Assembly: GCF_937906905.1 (NCBI RefSeq)
Contig: NZ_CALERY010000012.1
Coordinates: forward strand, 1 to 57,207
Direction of reading: 5' to 3'
Origin: an uncultured Helicobacter sp.
GTDB taxonomy: Bacteria; Campylobacterota; Campylobacteria; Campylobacterales; Helicobacteraceae
Length of the DNA stretch: 57,207 nucleotides
Shown: positions 50,275 through 57,207 of the stretch, piece by piece
Position numbering within the stretch: the stretch's first letter is position 1
Layout of the letters: each line of letters starts with the position of its first letter
The notes under the pieces: generated by a model
What the model saw: only the letters and a program-made list of their open reading frames with translations
Databases searched by the model: none
What the model was told of the DNA's origin: nothing
Made by a program: the position numbers and the translations under genes

Positions 50275-50305
50275 GGAGATTGCAGAATCTTAAAGCATTA
50301 GAATA

Positions 50306-50331
50306 CCCCAGAATCTAGCTAGATTCTGGGG
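50306..50331. terminator. 26-bp perfect palindrome after fldA
   Basis: Two 13-nt arms CCCCAGAATCTAG and CTAGATTCTGGGG with no loop between them, 39 nt after the fldA stop. It is built from the AGAATC motif. The GC-rich ends and position suit a terminator; there is no strong T run. Confidence 0.6.
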
Positions 50332-50369
50332 CGTAAATACAAAGTGGAGAGCAGATACCTGCCAAAAAT

Positions 50370-50867
50370 TTATGCAAGTTTGCCTTTGATGTCAGCGACC
50401 CACGCTTTGATTCGATCAGCTGTTTTGTCATCTTGATTATCTTCATCAAGCGCAAGTCCTACGAATTTGCCATCGACTACGGATTGAGAATCAGAGAAAT
50501 CATAGCCATCTGTGGAAGTTTGACCTACGATTGTCGCGCTGTCTTTAGCTTTGTTGTAGATATGGGAGATACCATCGCAGAATGTATCAGCATAGGTGTC
50601 TTGATCACCAAGCCCGACAAGCCCAACAACTTTGCCTGCAAAATCTGCGCTGCTTAGTGAGTCTAGGAAGTCTTCCCAGTCTGTTTGGAGATCGCCACTG
50701 CCATAGGTAGGGGTTACAAGCACGAGATTTTTAAACGAAGCGAGCTGATCTTTGCTAGCGCTTGCGACATCGATGAGCTCTGCATTGCCTAGTTCGCTTG
50801 CGATTTGCTCTGCTGCATTTTTTGAGTTACCGCCATCACTTCCAAAGAAAATTCCAACTTTTTCCAT
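50370..50867 (-). CDS. fldA: Flavodoxin
   Basis: FMN electron carrier. In Helicobacter it is the essential acceptor of pyruvate:flavodoxin oxidoreductase. It is 165 residues. The FMN phosphate loop FFGSDGGNSKNAAEQI (about 8-23; SDGGNS in place of the usual SxTGNT) and the 90s loop GLGDQDTYADTFCDG (about 86-100) are conserved. The acidic C-terminal half fits. The ATG follows AAAGGACAA. It is followed by a palindromic hairpin. Confidence 0.96.
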   Translation of the reverse strand: MEKVGIFFGSDGGNSKNAAEQIASELGNAELIDVASASKDQLASFKNLVLVTPTYGSGDLQTDWEDFLDSLSSADFAGKVVGLVGLGDQDTYADTFCDGISHIYNKAKDSATIVGQTSTDGYDFSDSQSVVDGKFVGLALDEDNQDDKTADRIKAWVADIKGKLA

Positions 50868-51086
50868 TTGTGTCCTTTATTAGAAATTGAAGCCTAAATA
50901 TGCCAAATTTGTTTAAATAAGGCAATAAATCTTTCCTAAAGTTCGCCCATCTTGCCGGACTTAAGGTAGCCCCAAATCGAGCAGGCAAAATCATAGTCCT
51001 ACGAGAATCACACCCAAAGCGCACTTCATAACTATATCGCAGCAAGATTTTGAAATACCTTGCGTTTATCGCGCAGGATTAAATCC
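50868..51086. other. Intergenic gap upstream of fldA
   Basis: A 219-nt stretch between fldA and the exonuclease gene. It has A/T-rich sequence next to fldA (likely its promoter, no clear boxes) and a moderately GC-rich middle. I see no gene, known RNA or repeat in it. Confidence 0.3.
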
Positions 51087-51953
51087 CTAGGCATGTTGTA
51101 GTCGCTCTAGCTCTGCTTGAATATGGTTGATAAACACACCACTATATGGCGCATTGCTATCAAGCTTTTTGGCAAAATTTTCCAATATCCCAGCGTATTG
51201 GTCTTTGTGTAGCTCACCCTTTAGCAAGGCGTATTTGAGATAGAGCCAGTAAGTGTTTAACACATCGCTCTGGCAGTAGGTATTGATCGCCTGCAAATCG
51301 TGCTGCTCATAGAAAAGCGTATGCACTAAGTCCCCACTCACATCGTATTTTCCTACAATCCCTAGCATTTTGCATACGCTATCAAGCTTGAGTGCGCGCA
51401 CCGCGCCAAAATGCCCCAGAGAATCCAGCAAATCTGTATGCCAATACTCGCTATATCGCGCGCGGTAGTTCTCCCATTTGCTCTTGCTGCGATCTTGGCT
51501 ATTTGTCTCAAAATAGCTAAATGCGCTGCAGTTGTAACGCATGGCTTTTAGCATGATTGTTGGCAGGTCAAACCCCCTGCCATTGAAGCTCACGAGTCGT
51601 GGCTCTTTGGTATTTAAAAATTCCAAAAACTCCTCCACCAAGCAGCGCTCAAGCCTATTGATTTGCGCTAATTGTGCCACTTGAGAATCTAGCGCGAGAT
51701 TTTGCTCTATGTCATCGCCCACACTTTTGCCAAAGCTGCCCACTTTGACGAAATTCCCATAATCATCACATATCACGCTTGCAATCGCAATGATTTTATG
51801 CCAATAGATAGGGAGGAAATTTGATCCTGTTTTCTCTAGCTGCACTTGAAACGCGTGCTCACAGATTTCAGTAGCATTTTTATCTTGCAAGCCGTATTCT
51901 GCGGCGATTAGCTCGATATCAGGTATCGTTTCTATATCAAATACGCAAATCAT
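51087..51953 (-). CDS. 3'-5' exonuclease of the PolB-exonuclease type
   Basis: A 288-residue DEDD-type exonuclease. Motif I is FDIETIPD (residues 4-11, with the Asp-Glu pair), motif II is SFNGRGFDLPTIMLKAM (about 124-140) and motif III has HLVHTLFYEQHDLQAINTYCQSDVLNTYWLY (about 210-240), matching the family of predicted exonucleases related to DNA polymerase B. It should trim or proofread DNA or RNA; the exact substrate is not known. Single gene between the channel gene and fldA on the minus strand. Confidence 0.85.
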   Translation of the reverse strand: MICVFDIETIPDIELIAAEYGLQDKNATEICEHAFQVQLEKTGSNFLPIYWHKIIAIASVICDDYGNFVKVGSFGKSVGDDIEQNLALDSQVAQLAQINRLERCLVEEFLEFLNTKEPRLVSFNGRGFDLPTIMLKAMRYNCSAFSYFETNSQDRSKSKWENYRARYSEYWHTDLLDSLGHFGAVRALKLDSVCKMLGIVGKYDVSGDLVHTLFYEQHDLQAINTYCQSDVLNTYWLYLKYALLKGELHKDQYAGILENFAKKLDSNAPYSGVFINHIQAELERLQHA

Positions 51954-51963
51954 CTATGCCTCC

Positions 51964-52611
51964 TTATGTATTATTCTGCTGTGTTTTGTTGTCTCCATCG
52001 CTTCTGTCGCCATAGGAAAATACAGGCACAGAGATGTTATACCAAATCGCCCAGATTCTAATGATAAAACCACACGCTACTGCAATTATACTCGCGACTT
52101 CCGCCTCTAGCCCAGCTATACACAGCCAGTAATACAGAAGTGAAGTGAGAATCGCCACGCCTGCATAGAGCTCTTTGCGAAATACTAGTGGCACGATCCC
52201 GCAGAAAATATCGCGCAGCACCCCTCCAAACACTGCTGTAATCACCCCAGAGCTTACCACCAGCACGACACCTAGCCCCTGCGCGCGCGCCACTTCTGCG
52301 CCAATGACTGCAAATGCCACAAGCCCTAGTGCGTCCAATACCAAAAATAGCTTCTCTAATCGTGCAATCACGCTTGGGATAAGTGTAGTAAGTAGGGCAG
52401 CAGCACAGACGACGATGATGTATTCTGGGTGGGCAACCCAAGTTAGAGGGTAGTGGTCAAAGAGAATATCGCGTATCGAGCCTCCGCCTATGGCTGCGGC
52501 GAGCGCGATAAATAGCACACCTATGAGATCCATTCTATATCGCCCAGCTACCAGTGCCCCGCTCATGCCTTCAGCTGTGATGCCAATGATATATAGCACG
52601 AGCAAAAACAT
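51964..52611 (-). CDS. UPF0126/TRIC-type cation channel family protein
   Basis: A 215-residue protein with seven hydrophobic segments and two copies of the family motif: GGGSIRDILF (about 41-50) and FGGVLRDIFCG (about 128-138). This repeated G-G-x-x-R-D pattern is diagnostic of the bacterial TRIC/UPF0126 family, whose members have been seen as trimeric cation or glycine-related channels. It follows the porin gene by 111 nt on the same strand. The C-terminal tail is polar. Confidence 0.88.
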   Translation of the reverse strand: MFLLVLYIIGITAEGMSGALVAGRYRMDLIGVLFIALAAAIGGGSIRDILFDHYPLTWVAHPEYIIVVCAAALLTTLIPSVIARLEKLFLVLDALGLVAFAVIGAEVARAQGLGVVLVVSSGVITAVFGGVLRDIFCGIVPLVFRKELYAGVAILTSLLYYWLCIAGLEAEVASIIAVACGFIIRIWAIWYNISVPVFSYGDRSDGDNKTQQNNT

Positions 52612-52673
52612 CTCTACACTCCTTGATTTGGCAGCTAGGCTTGAGATTGGTTTTGGTGATGAGATATAGGCTT

Positions 52674-52719
52674 TAGATTCTGTGCTATGAGATTTTGGGT
52701 AACTTTTGCCTAGAATCTA
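52674..52719. repeat. Inverted TAGATTCT / AGAATCTA pair
   Basis: TAGATTCT (52674-52681) and AGAATCTA (52712-52719) lie between the channel gene and the porin stop. The pair could form a weak hairpin downstream of the porin gene. Confidence 0.4.
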
Positions 52720-52722
52720 GAT

Positions 52723-53970
52723 CTAAAACATCAAACGCAAACCACCATTGACTTGTGTCATCGTGGGCACGCCCATAGAATCCATATGTGTATTTAGCAC
52801 ATTGATGACGCCAATGACATTATGCGTGAAGCCAATCTCCATGGCGAGATTGAGCTCGTTTTGGTTGGCTTTGGTGCGAGTGGTTCCAGATACATAGTCA
52901 TAAAAGCTCGCACCATAGGTGAGCAGAAAATTAAATCGCTCGACTTTTGTGGCGATTTGCGCATAGATGAGATTGACATTTGGCTGGGTTTTTAGCACTT
53001 TACCACCCCAGACAAAAAATGGATCAATCGTATTGCCCATCATTGCTAAGCTTCCCCAGCCAGATTCTTTGCCCGTGTGGATATAGCCTACTGCGACATC
53101 AAACACATTTGGTAATCCAAATGAAGCTTGGGCATAGAGTGCGTTGGCATCTTTGTGGGAATTGATAATCCCGCTTGTGGCTAGGGTGTTGTTATGCTCG
53201 ATACTATAGGCATAGCCGACATTGCCCTTTAGCTCAAAATCCAAGAATGACACCTTGCTATCGATTCTGCCACCTACGGCGGTGAAAATGGGCGGAGCGA
53301 AGTAGGTGTAGAGTTTTGCGCTTAGTGTGTCATTTAAGATGTAGTATTTTAGCCCTGTGTAATACACACCGACTTTTGTAGGGCGGTAGAATCGTGTCAT
53401 CTGGTAATAATCGATTCGTCCATAGTCATTGACCCAAAATGCTTCAAGCAATAGCTTTTCAAATGAGCGATTTCGCACCCAGACCCCGTCTGTGAGCATA
53501 TTGACCCAGTCGTTTGCGATGGCGATTCGTCCAGCTTTCACGCTGGTATCGCCATCGAAATACTCGATAAAAGATTCTGCGATAGCTGCTTGATTTTGGT
53601 TAAAAAAGTCTGCTCGCGTATCGCCTCTGCCGCCTGTGGGGGCGAAAAACCCAGTATGCGCATCGTAGAATGACGCCACCGCGCGAAACCCAAGCGAAGC
53701 ACGGAAGTTTTTATAAAATCCAGAAGTATAGCTTAGCCCAACATTACCCACGAGATAGCCTAGATTACCCATATATGCGTAGTGTGCGAGCCCTATCCCC
53801 TCATCGCCTACGCTCATCGCACCCCCTCTTTGTAGCCCGACATAGTTCCCATACAAGATTACATCGCCTTTGCTTACGCCATTTTTGAGTGCTTCATCAA
53901 TGCTTTCAAAGCCAAGTGCTACTTGCGCACATAGTGCTACGCCACACACCACAGAAAAAATACTTTTCAT
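52723..53970 (-). CDS. Outer membrane porin, Helicobacter OprD-like
   Basis: A 415-residue protein with a signal peptide (about 1-20, ending ALG) and an all-beta pattern ending NGGLRLMF, the terminal Phe signal. Text such as YFDGDTSVKAGRIAIANDWVN (about 139-158) and VYYTGLKYYILNDTLSAKLY fits the Helicobacter/Campylobacter porins related to OprD, which form barrels with loops inward. Substrate is unclear. I chose ATG 53970 rather than 53973 because GGGAG is too close to the first. Confidence 0.85.
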   Translation of the reverse strand: MKSIFSVVCGVALCAQVALGFESIDEALKNGVSKGDVILYGNYVGLQRGGAMSVGDEGIGLAHYAYMGNLGYLVGNVGLSYTSGFYKNFRASLGFRAVASFYDAHTGFFAPTGGRGDTRADFFNQNQAAIAESFIEYFDGDTSVKAGRIAIANDWVNMLTDGVWVRNRSFEKLLLEAFWVNDYGRIDYYQMTRFYRPTKVGVYYTGLKYYILNDTLSAKLYTYFAPPIFTAVGGRIDSKVSFLDFELKGNVGYAYSIEHNNTLATSGIINSHKDANALYAQASFGLPNVFDVAVGYIHTGKESGWGSLAMMGNTIDPFFVWGGKVLKTQPNVNLIYAQIATKVERFNFLLTYGASFYDYVSGTTRTKANQNELNLAMEIGFTHNVIGVINVLNTHMDSMGVPTMTQVNGGLRLMF

Positions 53971-53983
53971 CATGCTCCCTTTT

Positions 53984-54970
53984 TCATGCTTTAGATTCTA
54001 GCCATAGGTTATCTAGCAAGCGGATTCCGCCTACACGCGCGGCGAGCAGGACGATCGCGCATACCCCATTGCCAACCTCCTCTATAAGCTCTAGTCTCTC
54101 ATTGACAATCTCCAGATGCTCCACTTCTATGTTTTTTAGCGCTTGTAGCCCGATAGCTTGTAGCTCTTTGCTTTTTGTAGTGCCATTATGCAGGGCGTTG
54201 CGGATAGATTCTAAGGCGCGTGGGAGAGCTAGCGCGGCTGTCCTGTCCTCTGGCTGGAGATAGCGATTACGCGAGCTAAGTGCAAGCCCGTCATCATCGC
54301 GCACAATCTCACAGCCATGGATTGTGATAGGGATACACAGATCGCGCACCATTTGACTTATGATGAGTAGCTGCTGGGCGTCTTTGCGCCCGAAATAGGC
54401 ATTGTGCGCGCGCGTTAGCATAAAGAGCTTCATCACAATCTGCAATACCCCGGCAAAATGGCTAGGGCGTGCGAAACCCTCCAGCACATAGCCCATGGAT
54501 TTAGGCGGTAAGAGACTGACTTCATCAAGCGCGCTTGTAGCACCAGAATCTAGTATTGTAGATTTGTTGGGGTTAGATTCCGGGGAGCTTGGCAGGCTTT
54601 GGTTAGATTTTTCATACATCTCCTGTGCTTCTGGTGCAAACACCGCGCTCACGCCAAGCGCAGCACACATCGCATAATCTTGCTCAAATGTGCGTGGATA
54701 GCGCGAGAAATCTTCCCCCGGAGCAAATTGCGTGGGATTGACAAAAATTGAGACGATTGTGTGGGAGTTTTGTGTGAGACTTTTTTGTATGAGCGATTTG
54801 TGCCCGGCGTGCAGAGCGCCCATGGTAGGCACAAGCCCTACGCTAGGTCTTGCCCTAGAATCTAGCGTAGAGCAAGACTTGTGCAAAAGCCTATCAAACT
54901 CACAATCGATTTGGGCGCGAAAGGCTCGCAGCTCATCTTTTGTGCGAAGGATTGGCGGCTGGCTTGTCAT
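53984..54970 (-). CDS. panC: Pantothenate synthetase
   Basis: Joins pantoate and beta-alanine to make vitamin B5. It is 328 residues, about 45 more than usual. VPTMGALHAGHKSLI (about 47-61, with the HxGH-type site), NPTQFAPGEDFSRYPR (about 78-93) and AYFGRKDAQQL (about 193-203) are the family marks. Residues about 121-157 are an insert (SLPSSPESNPNKSTILDSGA region) between two conserved strands and rich in Ser/Pro/Glu. It overlaps pyrF by 4 nt. Confidence 0.96.
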   Translation of the reverse strand: MTSQPPILRTKDELRAFRAQIDCEFDRLLHKSCSTLDSRARPSVGLVPTMGALHAGHKSLIQKSLTQNSHTIVSIFVNPTQFAPGEDFSRYPRTFEQDYAMCAALGVSAVFAPEAQEMYEKSNQSLPSSPESNPNKSTILDSGATSALDEVSLLPPKSMGYVLEGFARPSHFAGVLQIVMKLFMLTRAHNAYFGRKDAQQLLIISQMVRDLCIPITIHGCEIVRDDDGLALSSRNRYLQPEDRTAALALPRALESIRNALHNGTTKSKELQAIGLQALKNIEVEHLEIVNERLELIEEVGNGVCAIVLLAARVGGIRLLDNLWLESKA

Positions 54971-55773
54971 AATGGATTCTCGTTTTTGGCTAGGTGCTTG
55001 CTGGCATGATTGATTTGTGCGAGTGCAGATTCTATGGCAGCTGCTGGGTTGTGGGAGTGGTAAATCGGGCGACCGATGACAAGAAAATCAGCTTGTGCTT
55101 GCACGGCTTGCGTGATTGTGGCGATGCGCTTTTGATCATCTGGCTTTGCGCTCACACTAGAATCCCCAGAATCTTGGGGGCTAGATTCTGGAGCTGGGCG
55201 AATGCCTGGAGTTAGGGTTAGGAGATTGGGGTGGGCGGATTTGATTGTGCTAGATTCTAATGGAGAGCAAACTATGCCGCTAACACCAGAGTCTGCTGCG
55301 AGATTGCTAAGCGCACGCACGCCAGAATCTACTCCGCAACCATACACACGCGCGAAACTTTCATCATCAAAGCTTGTAAGCGCGCTTACTGCCATGACAA
55401 GCATGTGCTGATTGTGCCTATCAAGCCGCTCCATGACTGCGCGCATACCATACACCCCAGCACTCGCATGGAGTGTGATCATATCCACGCCAAGCGCGGC
55501 GCATTCTTGGGCTGCATCTGCCATGGTGTTTGGGATATCATAGAGCTTAAGATCTAAAAAGATTCTAGCGCCACTCTCGCGTCTAATCTGCTCTAGCCCT
55601 AGCTTGCCATCACGGATAAATGCGCGTAGCCCTACTTTGAGCCAGATATTGCTACTATGGCTTATATGTGCCTCTGCACGCATTTTCTCGCCTACGACTC
55701 TGGCGATTTGGAGATTTTGCTCAAGACTTGGGAGATCTAGGGCGATGACAAGCTGCGGGGTTTTAGGCTTCAT
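54967..55773 (-). CDS. pyrF: Orotidine 5'-phosphate decarboxylase
   Basis: Last enzyme of UMP synthesis. The 268-residue chain starts at ATG 55773, which lies inside the end of the DedA gene; earlier codons are not needed. ALDLPSLEQNLQIAR (about 11-25), ARIFLDLKLYDIPNTMADA (about 69-87, catalytic Asp-Lys region) and TPGIRP and LVIGRPIYHS (about 188 and 232) are conserved. Residues about 194-210 (PESSPQDSGDSSVSAKP) are a Ser/Asp insert in a loop. No strong ribosome binding site is seen. Confidence 0.95.
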   Translation of the reverse strand: MKPKTPQLVIALDLPSLEQNLQIARVVGEKMRAEAHISHSSNIWLKVGLRAFIRDGKLGLEQIRRESGARIFLDLKLYDIPNTMADAAQECAALGVDMITLHASAGVYGMRAVMERLDRHNQHMLVMAVSALTSFDDESFARVYGCGVDSGVRALSNLAADSGVSGIVCSPLESSTIKSAHPNLLTLTPGIRPAPESSPQDSGDSSVSAKPDDQKRIATITQAVQAQADFLVIGRPIYHSHNPAAAIESALAQINHASKHLAKNENPL

Positions 55774-56428
55774 TGCGTGTTTTTCTCTTATACCAGATGA
55801 TATATATCGTAGCAATCAATGCCACAGCGCCAAGCGTAGCTAGCACAATGTAATGTAGCGATTTTCGAATATCAAATTCACTAGCTTTGTCGATTAAGAC
55901 ATTGGCAATCCCGCTCGCGCTCAAATCATCGCCAAACATTTGCCCTACATAGTAGCCAAATATCGCCAGAATCGTAATCCATATCAGCGCACCAAGTGTG
56001 GTGTAGATACTGAATTTCCAGAGATTCATTCTAGCAAGTCCAGCGGGCAGAGAGATATACTGGCGCACACCAGGGATAAGTCGCCCTAGAAATGTGCTAA
56101 TCTCGCCATGTCGAGAGAAATAGCGCTCCATTTTCTGCATGCTCTGCTCACTGAAAAACACATACTTCCCAAATCGCACGATAAATGCGCGCCCAAAATA
56201 GAGTGCGAGCACATAGTTAAACACTGCGCCAGCTAAACTTCCTGCTGCGCCACAAAATAGCGCTAGCCCCATATTCATCGAGCCTTTATAGGCAAGATAG
56301 CCCGCTGGTATCATAACCACCTCGGAGGGGAAAGGGAAAAAGCTGGATTCTAGGAACATCATTAAAAATATCCCCACATATCCCAGCGCACCGACGGTAT
56401 CGACGATAAAATGGATAATTTCATTCAT
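55763..56428 (-). CDS. DedA-family membrane protein
   Basis: A 221-residue inner-membrane protein with the family text SFFPFPSEVVMIPAGYLA (about 30-47) and FLGRLIPGVRQYISLPAGLARM (about 113-134). DedA proteins are thought to move undecaprenyl phosphate or other lipids or to maintain membrane energisation. The C-terminal part has one more helix and a basic tail. It overlaps pyrF by 11 nt, and its upstream neighbour is the YciI gene 19 nt away. Confidence 0.92.
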   Translation of the reverse strand: MNEIIHFIVDTVGALGYVGIFLMMFLESSFFPFPSEVVMIPAGYLAYKGSMNMGLALFCGAAGSLAGAVFNYVLALYFGRAFIVRFGKYVFFSEQSMQKMERYFSRHGEISTFLGRLIPGVRQYISLPAGLARMNLWKFSIYTTLGALIWITILAIFGYYVGQMFGDDLSASGIANVLIDKASEFDIRKSLHYIVLATLGAVALIATIYIIWYKRKTRNEA

Positions 56429-56447
56429 GAGATAATGCCTTTGGTAT

Positions 56448-56771
56448 TTACGAGATTTGAGAAGGGTTGGTTTGGGCTAGGAAGCCTGTGATCGCTTGTG
56501 CGTGTAGCACTGGCTCAAACTCGATAATGCTATGGCTAGCGATTTGGCGCAGAGCAAACGGATCGTTTTTGGCAAATTCCTGTGCAGCTGCGAGCGAGGC
56601 AAAACGCCCGATAATCATACCGCCTACGCGCGGGGTTTTAGGACCAGAAGCGAGCAAAAATCCTGTCTCATAGCCCTTGGCAAGGTAGGCTCTATGCTCG
56701 GCTAAATGCGCCTCAATCACAGCCAGATCTGCTGTATATGTAACATCAATAAGAAAAAGATGAGAATCCAT
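56448..56771 (-). CDS. YciI-family protein
   Basis: A 107-residue protein of the YciI/YCII superfamily (dimeric ferredoxin-like fold). The start at 56771 is chosen because GGAG lies 8 nt upstream; earlier codons lack one. LFLIDVTYTADLAVIEAHLAEHRAYL (about 3-28) with the conserved Asp-His pair, and GGMIIGRFASLAAAQEFAKNDPF (about 49-71) are diagnostic. Enzymatic role not known. Confidence 0.9.
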   Translation of the reverse strand: MDSHLFLIDVTYTADLAVIEAHLAEHRAYLAKGYETGFLLASGPKTPRVGGMIIGRFASLAAAQEFAKNDPFALRQIASHSIIEFEPVLHAQAITGFLAQTNPSQIS

Positions 56772-56926
56772 AAGCCACACTCCCTAGAATCGATACAAAA
56801 CCATAATAGTAGCAAAATTTCGCAAACCCTCCGCCAAAAGCACTAAAAGTGGCAGAATCTTGGGCTTGTTGCAATAAACATAGATAGAATGGCTTCTGCA
56901 AATACATGCATGAAAGACAAAACTCC

Positions 56927-57207
56927 CTACAGCTCCGTTTTTAACACTGCACCATTTGCGGCATTGCTTACAAGCAGTGAGTAGCGTTTAAGCCACTTGC
57001 TTGTTATCTCTTTTTTGATTGGCTTCCATTTTGCCCCTCTCAATTCTAGAGTCTTAGAATCCACTTTCAGCTCCAAGCTCCCACGCGAGACAGAAATCTC
57101 TATAATATCGCCATCTTCAATTAGTGCGATAGGTCCCCCTTCAGCAGCCTCTGGGCTTATATGCCCGATACAAGCCCCCCTTGTCGCCCCGCTAAATCGC
57201 CCATCGG
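56927..57207 (-). CDS. ilvD: Dihydroxy-acid dehydratase, 3' end only
   Basis: The last 93 codons of IlvD, an iron-sulfur dehydratase of branched-chain amino acid synthesis; the rest is beyond the right edge. The read starts in DGRFSGATRGACIGHISPEAAEGG, a family signature, and continues into LIEDGDIIEISVSRGSLEL. The stop TAG is at 56927-56929. Not truncated by itself: it is cut by the window. Confidence 0.95.
   Translation of the reverse strand, partial: DGRFSGATRGACIGHISPEAAEGGPIALIEDGDIIEISVSRGSLELKVDSKTLELRGAKWKPIKKEITSKWLKRYSLLVSNAANGAVLKTEL

Noticed and set aside
48884..50280. TPP riboswitch for thiE
   Set aside because: thiE overlaps the symporter gene by 4 nt and no riboswitch-like sequence is seen upstream of that pair.
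1..57207. CRISPR array, prophage, insertion sequence or integrase
   Set aside because: No spaced direct repeats, phage genes, transposase or integrase motifs seen; the repeats found are short, dispersed and lack a transposase.

Overview
The window looks like chromosome of an enterohepatic Helicobacter or a close campylobacterotal relative. The evidence is the purB/uvrB neighbourhood, a ccoNOQP operon followed by a DUF4006 gene, a fliK-flgD-flgE block, a csd6-like gene, nikR beside murI, and Helicobacter-style outer membrane proteins with homopolymer tracts in their promoters. By eye the base composition is in the mid-40s % GC, higher than H. pylori; H. canis or a similar species would fit, but I cannot fix the species from sequence alone. 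Most of the window is densely packed core genome, with no prophage, insertion sequence, integrase or CRISPR array that I can see.

Layout. 1-163: the 5' end of an unidentified minus-strand gene. 187-7149 (minus): purB, an LpoB/Sel1-type lipid-free envelope protein, a thioredoxin, an AAA-type ATPase, a hypothetical gene, uvrB. 7228-9925 (plus): two small coiled-coil genes (the second ZapA-like) and priA. 10017-10823 (minus): an outer membrane barrel with a phase-variable promoter. 11012-16008 (plus): ccoNOQP plus four accessory membrane genes. 16030-17297: three prepilin-like genes. 17389-19152: three leucine tRNAs (UAG, GAG, CAA) around pyrH and atpE. 19200-21821: tilS, then decayed metA and metY. 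21950-25603: hslV, hslU and era with a very long repeat-derived N-terminus. 25682-35195 (plus): csd6-like, fliP, azlD-like, ispG, an MreD-position membrane gene, mrdA, and a subtilase autotransporter. 35201-41556 (minus): a TSUP permease, a quinone reductase, flgE, flgD, fliK behind a sigma-54 promoter. 41724-46470 (minus): rho-murI-nikR-nadD-rsfS-PHP phosphatase. 46669-56771 (minus): sodB, a lipoprotein, thiE, a dicarboxylate symporter, fldA, an exonuclease, a TRIC-like channel, a porin, panC, pyrF, dedA and a YciI protein. 56927-57207: the 3' end of ilvD.

The most unusual material is a family of dispersed repeats. One element appears between the metA and metY remnants and again inside nadD. 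Its long stem has diverged in sequence but kept pairing, and its border supplies the ATG of nadD and closely resembles the start of era. As a result Era carries about 287 extra residues and NadD about 94, in frame, with the nadD start supported by a good ribosome binding site. This resembles in principle the in-frame palindromic elements of Rickettsia, although the sequences are not the same. Separately, GAATC/GATTC is strongly enriched in weakly constrained sequence. Inverted pairs of it form the hairpins at several operon ends, and it accounts for Ser/Glu/Asp-rich insertions in TilS, PanC and PyrF. Three surface-protein genes (an OMP, an autotransporter, a lipoprotein) share a promoter layout with a 14-17 nt T tract just upstream of the -10 box.
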